Shown piece after piece: positions 1-8,559 of a stretch of DNA of 64,000 nucleotides. Every line of letters starts with the position of its first letter. The first letter of the stretch is position 1. The notes below the pieces were generated by a model. That model did not search any database. It was not told where the DNA came from and saw only the letters and a list, made by a program, of their open reading frames with translations. The translations under genes and the position numbers were made by a program. The stretch is from Algibacter miyuki (GTDB lineage: Bacteria; Bacteroidota; Bacteroidia; Flavobacteriales; Flavobacteriaceae), in assembly GCF_042427745.1 (NCBI RefSeq), contig NZ_JBHMFA010000001.1; one strand, 5' to 3'.

Positions 1-2
1 GA

Positions 3-488
3 AAGAAATTACAATATTTCGATCATGAAGAAAACAAGAGCTATGTACCTTACGTTTTAGAAACCTCTATTGGTTTAGATCGTATGTTCTTAGCTGTATT
101 CTCTAATGCTTTACAAGAAGAAGAATTAGAAAACGGAACAACGAGGACGGTTTTAAAATTACCAAGTGTTTTAGCTCCTGTAAAAGCTGCTATTTTACCA
201 TTGGTTAAAAAAGATGGCTTACCTGAAGTTGCTCGTAAAATTGTAGAAGAATTGAAATGGGATTTCAACGTAATTTACGATGAAAAAGATGCTGTAGGGC
301 GCCGTTACAGAAGACAAGATGCTAACGGAACACCATTTTGTATTACTGTAGATCATGACACCTTAAACGATAACACAGTTACTATTAGACATAGAGATTC
401 TATGGAACAAGAACGTGTTAATATTGCCGATTTACAAAAAATTATTAAACAAGAAGTTGATGTACGTACTTGGTTAATGAAGATGTAA
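3..488 (+). CDS. glyS: Glycyl-tRNA synthetase, C-terminal part (5' end outside window)
   Basis: This is the last ~161 residues of a class II glycyl-tRNA synthetase, which charges tRNA-Gly in the cytoplasm. The frame is open from base 3, so the true start lies to the left of the window; the in-frame ATG at base 84 is internal. The visible part begins in the class II motif 3 region (YVLETSIGLDRMFLAVFSNA, where the GLDR segment contacts ATP) and continues into the anticodon-binding domain, with the typical LAPVKAAILPLVKKDG start of that domain and the VDVRTWLMKM end. A strong hairpin terminator follows 28 bases after the stop. The identification is firm; only the upstream extent is unknown. Confidence 0.95.
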   Translation, partial: KKLQYFDHEENKSYVPYVLETSIGLDRMFLAVFSNALQEEELENGTTRTVLKLPSVLAPVKAAILPLVKKDGLPEVARKIVEELKWDFNVIYDEKDAVGRRYRRQDANGTPFCITVDHDTLNDNTVTIRHRDSMEQERVNIADLQKIIKQEVDVRTWLMKM

Positions 489-512
489 TATTGGGTTAAT
501 TGATATTTATAA

Positions 513-549
513 AAAAATCCCGAACTATTAAATAGTTCGGGATTTTTTA
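513..549 (+). terminator. Rho-independent terminator after glyS
   Basis: A 13-bp inverted repeat (517-529 with 531-543, ATCCCGAACTATT and its complement) is preceded by an A-run and followed by a T-run. It can act in both directions, ending glyS on the plus strand and possibly the Lrp-type gene on the minus strand. Confidence 0.85.
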
Positions 550-662
550 TGACTTATTTTCTTGAGAACACGCAACAGGTTTTAACACCCGAAAAGTGTA
601 CAATCAGAATAATGATATTATTAGTTAGTTACAATTTAGGCTATACGCCAAAGACACTTAAA

Positions 663-1133
663 TTAAATAGTAATTTGTCTATCTATTTGCTGATCTAAAG
701 AAATGAAAGTTTCAGTGCGAGAAACTCCTGAAATGGTCTGTATTTCATTGTTAAGTAAGTGCATTAAATCGGCATTATCTTTACATAAAATTTTAATTAA
801 CACGTTCCAATTCCCTGTGGTGTAATGACACTCTAATACTTCGGGTACTTTTTTAAGCTGTTTTATGGCTTCTGGATTTTGTATGGCTTTATCTAAATAC
901 ACACCAATAAAGGCCACGGTTTCGTAACCTAACATTTTTGGATTGATTACAAATTTTGACCCTGAAATAATTCCAGACTTTTCGAGTTTACGCAAACGTT
1001 GATGAATGGCAGCCCCGGAAATATCTACATTTCTAGCGATTTCTAGAATTGGTATTCTAGCATCTTCCATTAAAGTACGTAGTATTTTTTTGTCTATTCC
1101 GTCTATCGTGAGGTTTTTGTTTTTTGGTTTCAT
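663..1133 (-). CDS. Lrp/AsnC family transcriptional regulator
   Basis: A 156-residue protein of the usual Lrp/AsnC length. The N-terminal half (about 10-60) holds an AsnC-type winged helix-turn-helix (IDKKILRTLMEDARIPILEI, then GAAIHQRLRKLEKSGII), and the C-terminal half (about 70-150) is the alpha-beta RAM ligand-binding domain (VAFIGVYLDKA, VLECHYTTGNWNVLIKI). Members form dimers to octamers and regulate amino-acid metabolism in response to amino acids. It stands alone on the minus strand; the 262-base region upstream of it carries a conserved intergenic element. The target genes and ligand cannot be told from sequence. Confidence 0.92.
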   Translation of the reverse strand: MKPKNKNLTIDGIDKKILRTLMEDARIPILEIARNVDISGAAIHQRLRKLEKSGIISGSKFVINPKMLGYETVAFIGVYLDKAIQNPEAIKQLKKVPEVLECHYTTGNWNVLIKILCKDNADLMHLLNNEIQTISGVSRTETFISLDQQIDRQITI

Positions 1134-1253
1134 TCGCTTTTATTTCGATTTAAAAGTTAAAAATAACAATTTCCTTGTCAAATGAAAGCCTTTTATCTGT
1201 TTTTGATTACAGTAACGGCAAAATAATAAAAACTGAATAGTTTAAAACGGACC

Positions 1254-1388
1254 TTAGCGGCTGTTGCGTTAGGGATTGAACGGCCTGTTTGAGCTCCCCG
1301 ACTTTTTAGGCGGGAGCGAGTAGAGAAAGCCCGACCCTTTTGTTTTTATACGCCTAAAAAGCGTAGAAATACAAAAGGGTAACGCCCC
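1254..1388 (+). ncRNA. Conserved flavobacterial structured intergenic element, copy 1 (candidate RNA)
   Basis: This 135-base element shares blocks in the same order with 58606-58720: TTAGCGG, GCGTTAGGGATTGA, GGC, a GAGCTC/GAAGCTC block, GAAAGCCCGACCC and TAACGCCC. GCGTTA (1266-1271) can pair with TAACGC (1380-1385), closing the element. GGC and GCC, and the two variable internal hairpins, can pair inside it: CTCCC with GGGAG near 1294-1317, and CCCTTTTGT with ACAAAAGGG near 1335-1379. The blocks are conserved while the hairpin arms differ between copies, which is typical of a structured RNA. I recall such elements as common between flavobacterial genes. The Rfam motif named Flavo-1 is a candidate identity, but that is memory, not a search. 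Strand is assigned only by similarity to copy 2. Confidence 0.6.
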
Positions 1389-1395
1389 AATAATT

Positions 1396-2355
1396 TTAGT
1401 TATCGTTTAATAACTTTGATAATTCGTCTAATTTTGGTGTTAAAATCACCTCAATACGACGGTTTTTCGCTTTACCTTCTGCAGTTTCATTGGTTGCAAC
1501 GGGTGCAAACTCGCCACGACCGGCTGCGGTTAAGTTTTCGGCATTAATATTTTCGTTTTCACGAAGAATAGTTACAATTGCCGTAGCACGTTTTGTAGAC
1601 AAATCCCAGTTGCTGGTTAAAACTCCGTTACCTTTATAAGGCACGTTATCGGTGTGACCTTCGATTAACACAGCGATGTCTGGATTATCACCCAATACGC
1701 TACCCAATTGTTTTACGGCACGTGTACCTTCGGCTCCAACAGCCCAACTTCCTGAACCAAATAAAAGTTTATTTTCCATAGATACGTAGACTTTTCCGTC
1801 GTGTTGCTCTACGGTTAGCCCTTTACCTTCAAAATCGGTTAAGGCTTTTGAAATCGCCTCTTTAAGCGCTGTCATAGCCGCGTCTTTGGTCGCGATAACA
1901 TTTTCTAACTCGGCCACACGATTTGAACGATCTTCAAGTTCTTTTTTAAGCTTATTCAGTCGATCGTTTTCATCGGCTAAGGCTTGTTCTTTAGCTTCCA
2001 ATTGCGCTAATAATTCACGGTTTTTTTGAGAATTAGAAGCAATAGCTGCCGAACTATTTTTTTCTAAAGCATCGTACGAATTTTTTAAATTATCGTAGTT
2101 AGCCTTGGTTGTACTGTAATCTGACTGTAATTTATCGCGTTGTGCTACAGCCTCATTATAAGCCGTGTGTAATTGCTTTAACTCGCTTTCGGCTGTATTT
2201 TTTTCACTAGACAAGAGCTCGTTAGCATCGGATAGCTTTCGATTTTGTTGTTTTAATTTAGCGTATTTACTTTCTAAATCTTTATAAACTTTTGGAGAAA
2301 CGCAGCTTGTTAAAAAAGCAACGGTTAATAGTGTGAGTGCGGTTTTTTTAATCAT
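1396..2355 (-). CDS. OmpA-family lipoprotein with long coiled coil
   Basis: A 319-residue envelope protein. It begins with a lipoprotein signal ending in LTSC (Cys18), then has a long charged coiled coil (about 20-165, many E/K/Q heptads). The C-terminal OmpA/MotB-type domain (about 195-310) binds peptidoglycan and shows VLIEGHTDNVPYKGNG, LSTKRATAIVTIL and the final NRRIEVILTP. It therefore probably anchors the outer membrane to the cell wall. The coiled coil resembles an elongated spacer rather than a beta-barrel, so it is not a porin-type OmpA. It lies 27 bases downstream of exonuclease III on the same strand and may be co-transcribed. No terminator hairpin precedes the structured element found just past its stop. 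Confidence 0.9.
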   Translation of the reverse strand: MIKKTALTLLTVAFLTSCVSPKVYKDLESKYAKLKQQNRKLSDANELLSSEKNTAESELKQLHTAYNEAVAQRDKLQSDYSTTKANYDNLKNSYDALEKNSSAAIASNSQKNRELLAQLEAKEQALADENDRLNKLKKELEDRSNRVAELENVIATKDAAMTALKEAISKALTDFEGKGLTVEQHDGKVYVSMENKLLFGSGSWAVGAEGTRAVKQLGSVLGDNPDIAVLIEGHTDNVPYKGNGVLTSNWDLSTKRATAIVTILRENENINAENLTAAGRGEFAPVATNETAEGKAKNRRIEVILTPKLDELSKLLNDN

Positions 2356-2382
2356 TTTTAATGCGAATAAATATTGGTTGTT

Positions 2383-3144
2383 TTAATTTTCTATTTCTAC
2401 TAAAATTGGGCAGTGGTCGCTATGCACGGCTTCAGTAAGTATAACGGCTCTTTTGATGTTTTCTTGTAAAGGCTTTGAAACTAAAGCATAATCTAAACGC
2501 CAGCCTTTATTATTGGCGCGTGAATTAGCACGGTAACTCCACCAGCTAAACGTTTGGGTTTCTGGATGAATGAAACGAAAAGAATCGGTAAAACCGTTAT
2601 CGATAAATTTACCTAACCACTCGCGTTCTTCGGGTAAAAAACCTGAAACACCTTTCATCTTAGGGTTATGAATATCAATTTCTTCATGACAAATATTATA
2701 ATCGCCACAAATAACCAAGTTCGGAATGTCCTTTTTTAAACTGTTTATATACTCTTGAAACATATCCATGTATTCAAATTTATGGCTTAATCTGGCCGCG
2801 TTGGTTCCGGATGGCAAATACAGGCTCATTACCGAAACGCCGTCGAAATCTGCTCGAATATTTCTACCTTCGAAGTCCATTGATTCAATTCCCGTGCCAA
2901 ACTCGACGTGATTTGGTTCAATTTTACTTAAAATAGCCACACCGCTGTACCCTTTTTTTTGTGCGCTATACCAATAGTTATAAATGTACCCCGCTTCTTC
3001 AAAAATCGCCATATCCAACTGGTCTTTCATGGCCTTGATCTCCTGTAAACAAATCACATCTGGATTCGCACTTTTTAACCAACCAATAAAATCTTTTTTT
3101 AGTGCCGCACGAATGCCATTAACGTTATATGATATAATTTTCAT
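2383..3144 (-). CDS. xth: Exodeoxyribonuclease III
   Basis: A 253-residue AP endonuclease/3'-5' exonuclease of the Mg-dependent endonuclease/exonuclease/phosphatase superfamily, acting in base excision repair. Active-site residues are all in place: Asn7 (SYNVNGIRAA), Glu35 (CLQEIKA), the GDYN pair Asp148/Asn150, and Asp243-His244 in the final SDHCP motif. The length and the KGVSGFLPEEREWLG and NNKGWRLDYALVS segments match the bacterial XthA family. It is the first gene of a probable two-gene unit with the OmpA-like lipoprotein. The identification is firm. Confidence 0.95.
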   Translation of the reverse strand: MKIISYNVNGIRAALKKDFIGWLKSANPDVICLQEIKAMKDQLDMAIFEEAGYIYNYWYSAQKKGYSGVAILSKIEPNHVEFGTGIESMDFEGRNIRADFDGVSVMSLYLPSGTNAARLSHKFEYMDMFQEYINSLKKDIPNLVICGDYNICHEEIDIHNPKMKGVSGFLPEEREWLGKFIDNGFTDSFRFIHPETQTFSWWSYRANSRANNKGWRLDYALVSKPLQENIKRAVILTEAVHSDHCPILVEIEN

Positions 3145-3318
3145 GTTGTCTTATTTTTTTAAAACCCTATTAATCAAGGTTAATTATGATTTTACTTACC
3201 TGTAAAATGAAATTTTAGCTAAAATAAATAATACCCTACTTTTACACTAAAATAAGCGAAGGAGTTTTAACGAAGGTATCAATAAAATATTTCAATTTTT
3301 TTTCAGTTTAAGAGTTTA

Positions 3319-6300
3319 ATGAAGTTTTTTACAAGCATAATAATGGTTTTAATTGGTTTTTGTGGCATGGCGCAGAACCAAACTTCCATTTATAAAACGA
3401 AAAAAGTTGCAGTAAAACCCATTATCCAAATTGATAGTGTTAGCATTAATTCGAGTAGGTTTTCTGTACAAAAAACGGATAGTACTTTAATTGATTCTAG
3501 CTTTTACACTGTCAATTTTCCAAAAGCTGTATTGATGTTCAAAGAACCGATTGAAATAGATTCGATAATTATAAATTATTTAAAATTCCCGGAGTTTCTA
3601 ACCAAAACTTATCGTCAATTAGACGAACATATTATTGTTAAAAATACGCGTAACCTCAATAATTTATATAAACTATCACAGCCTAACACCTCTAAAACCT
3701 TTATTCCTTTTGATGGTTTGACGACTTCCGGAAGTATTTCTCGTGGGGTGACTATTGGTAATAATCAAAATTCAGTTTTAAACAGCGAACTCGATCTTCA
3801 AATTACAGGAAAGCTCAACGATAAAGTTTCGCTTCGCGCTTCCATTCAAGATGCTAATATTCCGTTACAGGAAAGCGGATACAGCCAGCGTTTAGATGAG
3901 TTTGATCAAGTTTTTATTGAATTATTTACCAATGAGTGGCAAATTAGAGCAGGCGATATCGATTTGGTTAATACCGATTCCTATTTTGCTAATTTCTCCA
4001 AACGTGTACAAGGTTTAAACTTTAATTTAAAATTGGGAGAGGATAACTCTAAAACCGATTTATTTGCCGCCGGTGCATTAGTTAGAGGCCAATTTACAAC
4101 CAGTCAATTTACAGCTCAAGAAGGCAACCAAGGCCCTTATAAATTACAAGGCACCAATGGCGAATTGTTTGTCCTTATTGTTTCGGGCAGCGAAACCGTT
4201 TATGTTAACGGCGTTGCAGTGAGTCGCGGTGAAGGCGAAGATTACATTATTGATTATAACGCTGGCGAAATTATATTTAACTCCACGTTCCCAATAACTT
4301 CGGAAATGCGTATTACCGTCGATTATCAATTTAGCGATAGAAATTATTCGCGATTTGTAGCCTATGGTGGAGGTGGTTTTGAGAGTGATAAACTAAAACT
4401 TGGAGTTTCGATTTATTCTGAAAACGATGCCAAAAACCAACCTTTACAGCAAAACCTTTCCGAAGAACAAGTCAACATTTTAGCTAATGCTGGTGATGAT
4501 AAATCGTTAATGGTCGCACCTTCTGCCGTTCAAGAAGCTTTAAATGACAATCGGATTTTATACAAAAAAGAATTTATTGATGGCGCTGAAGCTTTCGTGT
4601 TTTCTAATAACGAAGCTGATGAATTATACAGGGTTACCTTCTCTTTCGTTGGAACTGGTTTGGGCGATTATAATTTAGGCAGCACCAACGCTATCAATAA
4701 CATTTATGAATATGTTGGAGTTTCTCAGGGAAACTACGCCCCTGTTGTGCAACTTATAGCGCCTACAAAATTACAAATTGCTGTGGTTAACGGAAGTTAT
4801 CATCCTTCGGAAAAAACAATGATTAATTTTGAAGCTTCGGGAAGTAAAAATGATTTAAACTTATTTTCGAAAACTGACGACACCAACAACGACGGTTTTG
4901 CAGGAAAATTAAATATCGAACAGCAACTTATAAAAACGGATAGTCTTTGGAATGTAAATGCGCTTTTTGATAGTGATTATATCAGTTCGAATTTCAGAAA
5001 TATTGAAGGCCTTTACAACCCCGAATTTAATAGAGATTGGAATTTAGACCTCACCAACCTCAATGGTATTGGCACAAACCTTGGCAACCAATTACTTGTA
5101 AATTCAGGGTTTCGGGTGTTTCATCCTACTAAAGGAACGGCTAATTATCAATTTGAACATTTAAATTTTTCTGATGGTTTCAACGGGAATCGTCATATAG
5201 CACAAGCTAATTTATTTTTTGATAAATTTCAGATTACGTCCAATTCCAGTTTTCTAAACGCAAATTCAAACCAAAATACTTCAACGTTTTTACGCTCGTA
5301 TAATCGTTTTTCTTATAGTTTGAAATCGAGTTGGGTTGGCGCTATTTTGGCCATTGAGGATAATCAGCAAACTGATATTAGCACCAGACAACTAACAGCA
5401 TTAAGTCAGAAATATAAATCGTACGAGGCATTTTTTGGTGTTGGTGATAGCACTAAAGTCTTTGCCGAAATAGGTTATAAAAATCGTGTAAACGATAGTT
5501 TAAGAAACAACATACTGCAAAAAGTAAACACATCGAACACGTTTTACTTAGATTCAAAATTAGTTCAGAATAAAAATACCAACCTCGCTTTATTTGCCAA
5601 TTACAGAACGCTGAAAAGTGAAGACAACACGGTAGAAAACGAGCAATCGTTAAATTCTCGATTGCAATTCAATCAAAAGTTATTTAAGCAAGTGGTACAA
5701 TGGAATACTATTTTCGAAACCAATTCGGGCACTTTACCGCAACAAGATTTCACTTACGTGGAAGTTGAAGCTGGGCAAGGCACCTACGCTTGGATAGATT
5801 ATAACGAAAACGGCATTCAGGAACTAGACGAATTTGAAATTGCAGCATTTCAAGATCAAGGAAAATATGTACGTGTATTGCTACCCAATCAAGTCTATAT
5901 TAAAACGCACCAGAACAGGTTGAGCCAAACGTTAACTATAAACCCATCGAAATGGACGGTTTCAAAAAAGAAATTTGAGCAGTTTTGGTCGCACTTCTAC
6001 ACACAAACCGCTTATTTAATTGATCGGAAAATAAAGCGTGAAGGTGCACAATTCAACCTGAATCCTTTTGAAAAAAACTCCAAAGACCAACTGGGGCTGC
6101 AGCTAAATTTTAGAAACGTATTGTTTTTTAATAGAGGTAAACAACATTACACTACGTCGTACACTTATTTAGACAATACCACGCGCAGTGTGCTTTCCAT
6201 AGGGTTTATTGAAAACAGTGTTCAAAGCCATCAACTGCATTTCAATCATAAAATATCAGGAAATTGGCTCGTTAATTTACTATCAACTTTTGAAAATAAC

Positions 6301-6741
6301 GAGAGTATTAGTGAAAATTATTCAAGTCGGAATTACAACTTTGATGAAACCAGACTGAACCCAAAATTATCATATTTATTTAATGATAGTTCTAGTTTTG
6401 ATATCTTCTATCAGTTTGAAGATAAAACCAATACTATCGGTGATTTAGAATCATTACAACAACAAAAATATGGCGCATCTTTCACGTTAAACAATAAAGA
6501 TAAAGGAGCGATAAATGGTGAGTTTAACTTTCTTTCCAATCAGTTTGAAGGTTCCGCAAGCACACCTGTAGCCTACCAAATGCTTGAAGGTTTACAGCCT
6601 GGAAAAAACTATACTTGGACGCTTTTAGCTCAAAAAAAACTGACTCGTTTTTTAGATTTAAACTTTAGCTACTTCGGAAGAAAAACAGAAACGAGTAAAA
6701 CCATACATACAGGATCGTTTCAACTGAAAGCGTATTTCTAA
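3319..6741 (+). CDS. Very large predicted outer-membrane beta-barrel protein, function unknown
   Basis: An 1140-residue protein with an N-terminal signal peptide (hydrophobic about 4-18, likely cut after MAQ). From about 130 on it is rich in alternating beta-strand patterns and aromatic-ended strands, and it ends in FQLKAYF, an aromatic terminal strand typical of outer-membrane barrels. The best landmarks are TTSGSISRGVTIGNNQ (about 136-151), RASIQDANIPLQESG, and a VYVNGVAVSRGEGEDYIIDY / NAGEIIF block (about 293-320). The last block resembles the DG..L.RG.DY.IDY..GEI.F repeats of SprA-like and other huge Bacteroidetes surface proteins. An EF-hand-like acidic segment, DYNENGIQELDEFE, lies near 828. 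I do not recognise a named family. It is convergent with the M28 peptidase gene and overlaps it by 4 bases at the stop codons. Confidence 0.75.
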   Translation: MKFFTSIIMVLIGFCGMAQNQTSIYKTKKVAVKPIIQIDSVSINSSRFSVQKTDSTLIDSSFYTVNFPKAVLMFKEPIEIDSIIINYLKFPEFLTKTYRQLDEHIIVKNTRNLNNLYKLSQPNTSKTFIPFDGLTTSGSISRGVTIGNNQNSVLNSELDLQITGKLNDKVSLRASIQDANIPLQESGYSQRLDEFDQVFIELFTNEWQIRAGDIDLVNTDSYFANFSKRVQGLNFNLKLGEDNSKTDLFAAGALVRGQFTTSQFTAQEGNQGPYKLQGTNGELFVLIVSGSETVYVNGVAVSRGEGEDYIIDYNAGEIIFNSTFPITSEMRITVDYQFSDRNYSRFVAYGGGGFESDKLKLGVSIYSENDAKNQPLQQNLSEEQVNILANAGDDKSLMVAPSAVQEALNDNRILYKKEFIDGAEAFVFSNNEADELYRVTFSFVGTGLGDYNLGSTNAINNIYEYVGVSQGNYAPVVQLIAPTKLQIAVVNGSYHPSEKTMINFEASGSKNDLNLFSKTDDTNNDGFAGKLNIEQQLIKTDSLWNVNALFDSDYISSNFRNIEGLYNPEFNRDWNLDLTNLNGIGTNLGNQLLVNSGFRVFHPTKGTANYQFEHLNFSDGFNGNRHIAQANLFFDKFQITSNSSFLNANSNQNTSTFLRSYNRFSYSLKSSWVGAILAIEDNQQTDISTRQLTALSQKYKSYEAFFGVGDSTKVFAEIGYKNRVNDSLRNNILQKVNTSNTFYLDSKLVQNKNTNLALFANYRTLKSEDNTVENEQSLNSRLQFNQKLFKQVVQWNTIFETNSGTLPQQDFTYVEVEAGQGTYAWIDYNENGIQELDEFEIAAFQDQGKYVRVLLPNQVYIKTHQNRLSQTLTINPSKWTVSKKKFEQFWSHFYTQTAYLIDRKIKREGAQFNLNPFEKNSKDQLGLQLNFRNVLFFNRGKQHYTTSYTYLDNTTRSVLSIGFIENSVQSHQLHFNHKISGNWLVNLLSTFENNESISENYSSRNYNFDETRLNPKLSYLFNDSSSFDIFYQFEDKTNTIGDLESLQQQKYGASFTLNNKDKGAINGEFNFLSNQFEGSASTPVAYQMLEGLQPGKNYTWTLLAQKKLTRFLDLNFSYFGRKTETSKTIHTGSFQLKAYF

Positions 6742-7664
6742 AACCCAGATTGGTCTATTTTTTCGAATACCTTCATAATAGTTTCCACAGCATGGATATA
6801 GAATTCAGGTTGAATATTCTCAAAATCGTCTGTTGGTTCGTGGTAGTCTTCATGATCGGCCACTCCAAAATACAAAAAAGGCACTTTCTTTTTATGAAAA
6901 TTGGCATGATCGGAAGAGTAAGTCCAATTTTCTAAGCCATCGAAACCATCATGCCCTTTGACAAGCTTGATCTTTTTGCTGATTTCAACTTCAGAAACCA
7001 TGTTTTTTAAAATTTCATTATAAGCTGTTCCTACAACGAATAATTCATTTTGATGGCTACGCCCAATCATATCCATATTCATGTTTAAAACCACGTTATT
7101 GTTTGTCATTATAGCAGTTTTCACAAAATACTCAGAACCTTTTAAACCTAATTCTTCAGCATCAAAAGCAGCTAAAATTACACTGTGCTTAGGCGGGTAC
7201 TTTTTTAAATATTCAGCAAAACTAAATAAAGCTGATACTCCCGAAGCATTATCATCTGCGCCATTATATATCTTACCGCGCTTTACCCCTTCATGATCGT
7301 AATGCGCACTTATAACGATGTATTTCTTCTCAAAACCTGAACCTTTAATTAAACCTAAAACATTAACACCATCATAATCCTTATTACTTCTAGAAAACTG
7401 AAATGCTTGCTCGTAATTTTGAACTAATGGTAAAACATCTAAACTATAAAACTGGTTTACAATATACTTTCTAGCTTTTATTCCTCCATCTGTACCGGTT
7501 CGTCGCCCTTCAAAAGCATCAGATGATAAGGATTTTAAGTGTTTCAACAAGGCTGTTTTACTAAATAAAGCATCGGCATTAGTACAAATTTGTGAATTTC
7601 CTTCAATCGAAAACAAGAGGCAAATCGATATAATAATTGTTAAAAATTTGGGCATAAAAAGCAA
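6738..7664 (-). CDS. M28 family zinc metallopeptidase (secreted)
   Basis: A 308-residue secreted aminopeptidase-like protein. A signal peptide (FLTIIISICLLFS, cut near SQ at 25) precedes the M28 catalytic domain. Co-catalytic zinc ligands and catalytic acids are visible: His121 and Asp123 (SAHYDHEG), Asp137 (GADDNASG), Glu170-Glu171 (DAEELG), Asp198 (MDMIGR) and a late His in SDHANF. All are conserved, so it should be active. It probably works in the periplasm or on the surface and trims peptides. Met4 is an equally good start (base 7655). The 3' end overlaps the convergent large barrel gene by 4 bases, so neither gene has a separate terminator there. Confidence 0.9.
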   Translation of the reverse strand: MLFMPKFLTIIISICLLFSIEGNSQICTNADALFSKTALLKHLKSLSSDAFEGRRTGTDGGIKARKYIVNQFYSLDVLPLVQNYEQAFQFSRSNKDYDGVNVLGLIKGSGFEKKYIVISAHYDHEGVKRGKIYNGADDNASGVSALFSFAEYLKKYPPKHSVILAAFDAEELGLKGSEYFVKTAIMTNNNVVLNMNMDMIGRSHQNELFVVGTAYNEILKNMVSEVEISKKIKLVKGHDGFDGLENWTYSSDHANFHKKKVPFLYFGVADHEDYHEPTDDFENIQPEFYIHAVETIMKVFEKIDQSGF

Positions 7665-7752
7665 TGATATTTAATTTTTCATCTGAATGAATATACTCAT
7701 ATTTGGTAAAATAACAGCGGCTTTTTTCGCAATATCACAACCATTATGAACC

Positions 7753-7790
7753 AAAAAATCGCCTAAAAATTTCTTTTTAGACGATTTTTT
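7753..7790 (-). terminator. Terminator of the sdhCAB operon
   Basis: An A/T-flanked hairpin (AAAAAATCG, CCTAAAAA, loop, TTTTTAGA, CGATTTTTT) lies 18 bases past the sdhB stop codon and gives a T-run on the minus strand. Confidence 0.8.
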
Positions 7791-7807
7791 AAAATGTTAT
7801 TATAAAA

Positions 7808-8548
7808 TTAAATAGACGCTTTCATCAGCTCTCTATTCATTCTAGCAATATTATCTAATGAAATACCTTTTGGACATTCCACTTCGCAAGCACCTGTATT
7901 TGTACAGTTTCCGAAACCTTCCAAATCCATTTGCGCTACCATGTTTTGCACACGTTCTGTAGCTTCTACGCGACCTTGTGGCAATAATGCATATTGAGAT
8001 ACTTTAGCACCAACAAACAACATCGCTGACGAGTTTTTACACGTAGCAACACAAGCTCCACAACCAATACAGGTTGCTGCATCCATCGCTTCATCGGCTG
8101 CTATTTTAGAAATAGGAAGTGAGTTAGCATCCTGAGTGTTTCCAGAAGTATTAACAGAAATAAATCCGCCAGCTTGCTGAATACGTTCAAATGCCATTCT
8201 ATCGACAACTAAATCTTTAATTACTGGAAATGCTGCTGCTCTAAATGGCTCGATAGTAATGGTGTCGCCATCTTTAAACATACGCATGTGTAACTGGCAG
8301 GTTGTTACCCCACGATCAGGACCGTGCGCTTCGCCATTGATATACATAGAACACATACCGCAAATTCCTTCACGACAATCGTGATCGAAAGCCACAGGCT
8401 CTTCTCCAGAATTTACAAGTTGCTCGTTTAGAACATCCATCATTTCTAAAAAAGACATATGATCTGAAATATCAGTTACTTTATAATCGACCATTTGACC
8501 CTTTGCATTTGAGTCTTTTTGTCTCCAAATTTTAAGTGTTAAATTCAT
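7808..8548 (-). CDS. sdhB: Succinate dehydrogenase/fumarate reductase iron-sulfur subunit
   Basis: A 246-residue electron-transfer subunit of complex II, which passes electrons from the flavoprotein to quinone. The N-terminal ferredoxin domain has the [2Fe-2S] cysteines Cys58, Cys63, Cys66 and Cys84. The C-terminal domain carries CIGCGACVATC (Cys160, 163, 166, 170) and Cys215, Cys221 and Cys225 followed by Pro, together enough for the [4Fe-4S] and [3Fe-4S] clusters. It is the last gene of sdhCAB, 11 bases after sdhA, and is followed by a hairpin terminator. Confidence 0.96.
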   Translation of the reverse strand: MNLTLKIWRQKDSNAKGQMVDYKVTDISDHMSFLEMMDVLNEQLVNSGEEPVAFDHDCREGICGMCSMYINGEAHGPDRGVTTCQLHMRMFKDGDTITIEPFRAAAFPVIKDLVVDRMAFERIQQAGGFISVNTSGNTQDANSLPISKIAADEAMDAATCIGCGACVATCKNSSAMLFVGAKVSQYALLPQGRVEATERVQNMVAQMDLEGFGNCTNTGACEVECPKGISLDNIARMNRELMKASI

Positions 8549-8559
8549 AGTGCCTTTTA

